Origin: Planctomycetaceae bacterium
GTDB taxonomy: Bacteria > Planctomycetota > Planctomycetia > Planctomycetales > Planctomycetaceae
Direction of reading: 5' to 3'
NCBI GenBank assembly: GCA_018699955.1
Contig: JABISG010000166.1
Coordinates: forward strand, 1-35,709
Length of the DNA stretch: 35,709 nucleotides
The notes under the pieces are model-generated. The model was not told where the DNA came from, searched no databases, and worked only from the letters and a program-made list of their open reading frames with translations. Both the position numbers and the translations under genes were made by a program. The number at the start of each line of letters is the position of its first letter. The first letter of the stretch is position 1. This document shows positions 31,738-35,709 of this stretch, one piece after another.

Positions 31738-32038
31738 TGATGTCATCTCCCCAAGCGGTAGCAATATGTAAGCGAATATCAAATTTGCAAGTTCGGCAAG
31801 CAACACCAAACTCGATTCGCACAAAGGAATGAATTCGTCGGCAGGAACAACGACCGGACGACCGAAGCAGGCGAAAGGTTTCCCGCATCGACGACGATTC
31901 AACACGCCACTCGCGACCGTGGGAATCGTACAAACATAACAGTCGATTGTTTCAATTAATGATAAGACAACCAACGGCCCGCAGTCAAAGGTGAACCCAG
32001 AATAAACCGGGGTTGCTCAGTTTTGACAGATGAACAAA
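31738..32038. other. Upstream region of the PPC gene, no gene seen
   Basis: About 300 bases before the PPC gene start. No reading frame with family character and no firm promoter were found. It should contain the minus-strand promoter of the PPC-PSCyt2/PSD1 unit. The nested palindromic element begins directly after it at 32039. Confidence 0.4.
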
Positions 32039-32231
32039 AACCAGCCCGCAGCGCAAATCTTGAAGTTGCACACTTTGGCTCGGTGTCGCTGGATTCGCAA
32101 GAATCTCAGACAAATCCCCCACGCGGCGAACTCTGGATTCTTGCGAATCCGCCTACAAAACCGTGCTAATGCAACTTTCCAACGCGCAAACAAGAGGCGC
32201 CGAAAACCCTTGCTTGCGCTGCGGGCTGGTT
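32039..32231. repeat. Nested palindromic element (193 bp), MITE-like or structured RNA
   Basis: Three nested inverted repeats share one centre region. The outer arms are 18 bp and perfect: AACCAGCCCGCAGCGCAA (32039-32056) against 32214-32231. The middle pair is AAGTTGCA (32063-32070) against TGCAACTT near 32170-32177. The inner arms are 15 bp and perfect: GGATTCGCAAGAATC (32091-32105) against GATTCTTGCGAATCC (32136-32150), with a 30-base loop. It ends 15 bases after the CDF stop codon. No transposase and no clear target-site duplication are visible. A short frame through it is not a credible gene. Confidence 0.8.
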
Positions 32232-32246
32232 GACGATGAGCACTCG

Positions 32247-33152
32247 TTAAATAGGCGTCTCGCGTTCGACGAAGCCTTCCGGCTCGATCTGGATCGTGAT
32301 GTGATCGATGCCGAAGCGATCGTGCAGCATGGTCCGCAGCCGTGTTAACAAATCTGGATGCGACTGCCCATCGTCGCTGACGACGTGAGCCGACAGCGAA
32401 TCGAGACCACTGGTGATCGTCCAGATGTGCAGATCGTGGATGCCCTTCACATCATCCATTGCAACCACCGCGTCGCGAACTTCGTCCACGTCGATTCCCC
32501 GCGGCGCACTTTCCATCAACACGGCTGTCGCCTCGGCTAACAATCGCCAAGAAGAGTAAATGACGAGCAAGCCGATGATGAGCGAAGCCACGGGATCGGA
32601 CCAGTACCAACCGAACGCCCAGATGAGACCAGCCGCCAGAATCACGCCGACACTGCCCAGCGTATCGCTCAATACATGGAGCCAGGCACCGCGAACGTTC
32701 AGACTTTCGTCCCGTCCTCCGTGCAACATCCACAGGCCGGCCAAATTTATCAGCAGTCCGCCGACCGCGATCCACAACATTAACGGAGCCTGCACCTCCG
32801 GCGGTTCCCACAGTCGTTGAAATGCCTCGAAGATGATAAAACCCGATACCGCCACCAGCGCGGCACCGTTGGCGAGTGCCGCGAGAATCTCGGCCCGATA
32901 ATATCCGTAGGTGCGATGCGGCGGAGCGGGCCGATCGGCAATCCAGACCGCGAAGAAACTGAGCGCCAACGCGGCGACGTCCGAAAGCATATGCCCCGCA
33001 TCGGCCAACAACGCCAGCGAGTTGGTCATCAACCCGCCGACAACCTCGGCCACCAAATACCCGGCGGCCAACACCAACGTGAAAGCAAGCCGCCGCTTGT
33101 TCTTGCCGCCACGGTGGCTGTGGCAATGATGATGGTCGTGATGTGCGTGCAT
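32247..33152 (-). CDS. Cation diffusion facilitator, Zn/Cd/Co-type exporter (301 aa)
   Basis: Six-helix CDF-family antiporter that exports divalent metal, probably zinc, from the cytoplasm in exchange for protons; closest in architecture to CzcD/ZitB. The N-terminus is histidine-rich (MHAHHDHHHCHSHRGG). The membrane metal site is formed by the paired motifs LLADAGHMLSD (helix 2) and HVLSDTLGSVG (helix 5). Later segments are WSDPVASLIIGLLVIYSSW, LMESAPRGIDVDEVRDAV and a cytoplasmic C-terminal domain with IHDLHIWTITSGLDSLSAHV and ITIQIEP. Length matches the family (about 300). The ATG at 33152 gives the usual N-terminus; no strong ribosome site is visible. Divergent from the PQQ-Kelch gene. No MerR/ArsR-type regulator is adjacent. 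Confidence 0.95.
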   Translation of the reverse strand: MHAHHDHHHCHSHRGGKNKRRLAFTLVLAAGYLVAEVVGGLMTNSLALLADAGHMLSDVAALALSFFAVWIADRPAPPHRTYGYYRAEILAALANGAALVAVSGFIIFEAFQRLWEPPEVQAPLMLWIAVGGLLINLAGLWMLHGGRDESLNVRGAWLHVLSDTLGSVGVILAAGLIWAFGWYWSDPVASLIIGLLVIYSSWRLLAEATAVLMESAPRGIDVDEVRDAVVAMDDVKGIHDLHIWTITSGLDSLSAHVVSDDGQSHPDLLTRLRTMLHDRFGIDHITIQIEPEGFVERETPI

Positions 33153-33382
33153 GGACGGAGCTGCGAAAAGAAGTCGGTTGATAAGTCACAAATCGCGGCC
33201 GGCTTCAGATCATGTAGCAAACTGTGGCTGGGGCGAGAAGACCGATATCTCGGTTCTCGATGACAGCGACCGGTCACTTTTCAATGAATTGGGGTCGCTC
33301 ACAACAGCACGCGCTGCGATTATACGCCGTCAACCGTTCGATCTGGAACGGTGTTGCCGAATCGACACGTAGGGAGCTTCGC

Positions 33383-35545
33383 ATGTTTTCTCTTCTGATT
33401 TCGATTGCCATCTCAGCCAACCCGGGCGATGTCTGGCCCGCTTTTCGCGGTGGGGGAAACAGTGTTTCGGCAGCGAAGCACCTGCCGCTCAAATGGAGCG
33501 ACAAAGATGGTGTCGCCTGGACGACGAAGCTCCCGGGTACCGGTCAATCCAGCCCCGTCATCTGGGAAAATCGCGCGTTCGTCACCGCTGTTGCAGGCAA
33601 TAATAAGGAGACAGCGGTTGTCGTTGGCATCGACCTGGCATCCGGCCGAGTGTTGTGGCAGAAGGAATTCAAGAGCTCCGAGACAGCGAAGATCAGCAAT
33701 TACACCAGTCAGGCCGCACCGACGCCGGCGGTCGATGCGGAACGGGTTTATGCATTCTTTGAAACGGGCAATCTCGCCGCGCTCGACCACAACGGCAAGG
33801 CTGTCTGGCAGCGTTCGCTAACCACCGACTACGGCAAGTTTCTGGGCAATCACGGGCTGGGAAGTTCGATCGCGTTGACTGACGATGCGGTGATCGTGCT
33901 GGTCGATCATGGCGGCCCGTCGTATCTATTGGCCGTCAACAAGACGACCGGCGAGACGCTGTGGAAATCCGATCGCCCACAGAAAGTGAGTTGGAGTTCG
34001 CCCGTGGTTACCCAAATCGATGGCGAATCGCAAATCATCATCAGTTCCAACGGTACATGCGAAGCGATCGACTCTAAGAACGGCAAACAGCTTTGGGTCG
34101 TCGAAGGTCTAGAAGGCAACACTGTCCCATCGGCAACCGTCGCCGACGATCTGGTAATTGTCGGCTCAAGCAAAGTCGGTGCGAACGTCGCAATTCGTCG
34201 CGGTGGAACCGGCAACGTCACGAAGACGCATCTGGCGTGGAAAAGTTCCGATGGGTCGGCAACATTCAGTTCGCCGCTGGCGCACCGGGGACACGTTTAT
34301 ATGGTGAACCGTGCCGGCGTCGCATTTTGTCTCGATGCGAACACCGGCAAGAACGTCTGGAAGCAGCGGATTGGTGAATCGTGTTGGGCTTCGCCGTTGG
34401 GGGCGGGCGACCGCGTTTACTTCTTTAGTAAGTCGGGAACGACCACCGTTGTTGCTGCCGGCGCAAAACTGAACGTGCTGGCGAAGAACGTGCTGCCGAC
34501 GGCCGATCGTGTCTACGGCGTGGCCGCCGTTGATGCTAAACTCCTCATTCGCACCAGCAATCGTCTTGTTTGCATCTCCGAAACGGAAGGCGGAACAACC
34601 GTGAGCGAACCAACAACCGAAAACGCATCGAGTAGCCAAAAGCTCCCTGCATTGCCACGGGCGATCACCAGCTTCGGGGCGGCAGTGCTCGACGATGCCC
34701 TTTATATCTACGGCGGATTCCACGGCGTCGCGCATCACTATTCCGACAAAGGCCAATCGGGCGACCTGTTGCGGCTCGATCTGAAAAAGCCGACGGAATG
34801 GAAAGTCGTCGCAAAAGGTCCGAAGCTGCAAGGTCACGCATTGGTCGCGCAAGGCGGCAAACTGTACCGCGTCGGCGGATTCACCGCAAAGAACAAGGAC
34901 GACGAAGATCAGGACCTCTGGTCGGTTCCCGACTTCGCTCGCTTCGATCCCAAAACCAGCAAGTGGGAAGAATTGCCGCCGATGCCATCGCCGCGCTCGT
35001 CCTTCGATGCCATCGCGATTGACGACACGATTTACGTCGTCGGCGGCTGGTCGATGCAGGGAGACAAAGAGGCCGACTGGCAGGAGACGGCGATTGCCAT
35101 CGATCTGTCGAAGTCACCCTTGAAGTGGAAGGAAGTCGCCAAACCACCCTTTCAGCGACGCGCGTTATCCGTTGGCACCATCAACGGCAAACTGCACGCC
35201 ATCGGCGGTATGCAACCCAACGGCAAGATCACCACCAACACGGCCGTTTATGATCCCAAAACCGACAGCTGGAGCAAAGGCCCCAAACTCCCCGGCGACG
35301 ACATGAACGGCTTCGGCTCCGCCTGCTTCCCGCTCGGGAAGCGTCTCTTTGTCACCACCGCCACCGGCAAAGTCCTCACCCTCAGCAACGACGGCAAATC
35401 GTGGACTCCCACCGGCAAAACCCCCACCGCCCGTTTCTTCCACCGCATGCTACCGGTTGACGACAACCACTTCGGCCTGTTGGGCGGAGCGAGCATGAAG
35501 ACTGGGAAGTTCTCGGAGGTTGAACTGTTGAAGATTGGGCAATAA
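33383..35545 (+). CDS. Exported PQQ-type plus Kelch double beta-propeller (720 aa)
   Basis: ATG 33383 has an excellent AGGGAG seven bases upstream and starts a short signal peptide, MFSLLISIAISA, then NPGDVWPAFRGGG. A frame open from 33224 adds no recognisable sequence. Residues about 15-400 are PQQ-like blades (VGIDLASGRVLWQKEF, LAVNKTTGETLWKSD, EAIDSKNGKQLWVVEG, FCLDANTGKNVWKQRI). Residues about 425-720 are Kelch-type blades with the GG and W signatures (ALYIYGGFHGV, LYRVGGFTAK, MPSPRSSFDAIAIDDTIYVV, KLHAIGGMQPNG, FGLLGGASMKTG). The result is two propellers in one exported chain, probably a binding or scaffolding protein. No catalytic residues can be named. The leftmost PQQ gene of the window is a simpler relative. 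Ligand unknown. Confidence 0.87.
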   Translation: MFSLLISIAISANPGDVWPAFRGGGNSVSAAKHLPLKWSDKDGVAWTTKLPGTGQSSPVIWENRAFVTAVAGNNKETAVVVGIDLASGRVLWQKEFKSSETAKISNYTSQAAPTPAVDAERVYAFFETGNLAALDHNGKAVWQRSLTTDYGKFLGNHGLGSSIALTDDAVIVLVDHGGPSYLLAVNKTTGETLWKSDRPQKVSWSSPVVTQIDGESQIIISSNGTCEAIDSKNGKQLWVVEGLEGNTVPSATVADDLVIVGSSKVGANVAIRRGGTGNVTKTHLAWKSSDGSATFSSPLAHRGHVYMVNRAGVAFCLDANTGKNVWKQRIGESCWASPLGAGDRVYFFSKSGTTTVVAAGAKLNVLAKNVLPTADRVYGVAAVDAKLLIRTSNRLVCISETEGGTTVSEPTTENASSSQKLPALPRAITSFGAAVLDDALYIYGGFHGVAHHYSDKGQSGDLLRLDLKKPTEWKVVAKGPKLQGHALVAQGGKLYRVGGFTAKNKDDEDQDLWSVPDFARFDPKTSKWEELPPMPSPRSSFDAIAIDDTIYVVGGWSMQGDKEADWQETAIAIDLSKSPLKWKEVAKPPFQRRALSVGTINGKLHAIGGMQPNGKITTNTAVYDPKTDSWSKGPKLPGDDMNGFGSACFPLGKRLFVTTATGKVLTLSNDGKSWTPTGKTPTARFFHRMLPVDDNHFGLLGGASMKTGKFSEVELLKIGQ

Positions 35546-35550
35546 AGCCT

Positions 35551-35709
35551 TTACTGATTCCCAAGCTCCGGCTTGACCCTTTTGAAAAAAAATAGGGACA
35601 CTTGCTCGAACCCCGATTCGGTCACTGAGGGGGGTACGACAATCGGGGGGAGGTCACATCCCAACGCGTGATGACGCTGGTCCCGATAAAACGGCTGGAA
35701 TTCGCAGCC
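35551..35709 (-). CDS. Possible C-terminal fragment of a transposase-like ORF (cut by window edge)
   Basis: On the minus strand a frame is open from the right edge to a stop at 35551 (52 codons). Its first part reads EFQPFYRDQRHHALGCDLPP, which faintly recalls the YNxxRPHxALG ending of integrase-core transposases, though one residue shorter. The rest (SLFFFKRVKPELGNQ) comes from an A/T-rich tract and looks non-coding. It converges on the PQQ-Kelch gene with five bases between stops. Equally possible is that this is non-coding sequence with a chance frame. Confidence 0.25.
   Translation of the reverse strand, partial: GCEFQPFYRDQRHHALGCDLPPIVVPPSVTESGFEQVSLFFFKRVKPELGNQ
35562..35575. terminator. 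Weak terminator-like hairpin after the PQQ-Kelch gene
   Basis: CAAGC-TCCG-GCTTG, 16 bases after the stop codon, followed by ACCCTTTT. The stem is only five base pairs, so this is a weak candidate. Confidence 0.3.
35611..35648. repeat. Inverted repeat near the right edge
   Basis: CCCCGATT (35611-35618) and AATCGGGG (35641-35648) form a perfect 8-bp dyad with a 22-base loop. It lies downstream of a run of nine A (35585-35593 region) followed by TAGGGACAC. It may be part of a REP-like or IS-end sequence running out of the window. Confidence 0.4.

Noticed and set aside
32030..32233. 67-codon plus-strand frame
   Set aside because: It is contained in the nested palindromic element; no ribosome site or protein similarity.
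1..35709. CRISPR array, tRNA, rRNA, prophage or complete defence system
   Set aside because: No regularly spaced direct repeats, no cloverleaf or rRNA sequence that I could recognise, and no integrase, Cas, restriction-modification or toxin-antitoxin genes.

Overview
The window looks like chromosomal DNA of a planctomycete (phylum Planctomycetota). The main evidence is lineage-typical families: two PSCyt2/PSD1 (DUF1549/DUF1553) exported proteins, a large secreted protein with two pre-peptidase C-terminal (PPC) domains, PQQ-type and Kelch beta-propellers with signal peptides, a membrane protein with an N-terminal zinc ribbon and a long acidic linker, and an Hsp70 homologue with a zinc-ribbon tail. 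Base composition and codon use look uniform. I see no rRNA, tRNA, CRISPR array, complete insertion sequence or prophage. The order cannot be assigned from sequence alone.

Layout, left to right. 1-283 is the start of a TPR-like protein (minus strand, cut by the window edge), followed by an exported PQQ propeller (337-1662, minus). 1911-8645 is a plus-strand run: TrkH potassium transporter, LpxB lipid A disaccharide synthase, aspartate-semialdehyde dehydrogenase, and a secreted HEAT-repeat protein carrying a degenerate receiver domain. 8724-11293 (minus) holds dethiobiotin synthetase and the zinc-ribbon/acidic/TM protein. 11489-14496 (plus) has an exported alpha/beta-hydrolase-like protein without the usual nucleophile and a Tat-exported amidase. 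14550-19221 (minus) is a carbohydrate block: PPi-type phosphofructokinase, a HAD phosphatase and 6-phosphogluconate dehydrogenase, then an MBL-fold hydrolase. 19598-21286 is a stand-alone PSCyt2/PSD1 protein. A divergent pair follows: an STN-like-domain protein (21348-22505, minus) and the Hsp70 homologue (22733-24913, plus). Then come a MenC/N-acylamino-acid-racemase-type enolase (plus), MsrA (minus), a PPC to PSCyt2/PSD1 minus-strand pair (26808-31737), a zinc/cadmium-type CDF exporter (minus) and an exported PQQ-Kelch double propeller (33383-35545, plus). The right edge may hold the end of a minus-strand reading frame with weak transposase-like similarity.

How the genes fit together. Most of the window is housekeeping metabolism (lysine/methionine/threonine entry, biotin, menaquinone or acylamino-acid chemistry, glycolysis and pentose phosphate, lipid A) interleaved with exported planctomycete-specific proteins. 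The PPC gene and the 820-aa PSCyt2/PSD1 gene probably form one unit, closed by a clear intrinsic terminator. pfp, the HAD gene and gnd probably form another.

The non-coding sequence is the most unusual part. It holds several small dispersed palindromic families, each seen twice here: one just upstream of trkH and lpxB, one in two convergent gene junctions, and one terminator-like hairpin after lpxB and pfp. There is also a 193-bp nested palindromic element after the CDF gene. At protein level the most interesting items are the extracytoplasmic pseudo-receiver, the Hsp70-zinc-ribbon chimera and the STN-only protein divergent from it. I did not find a complete defence or mobile system.
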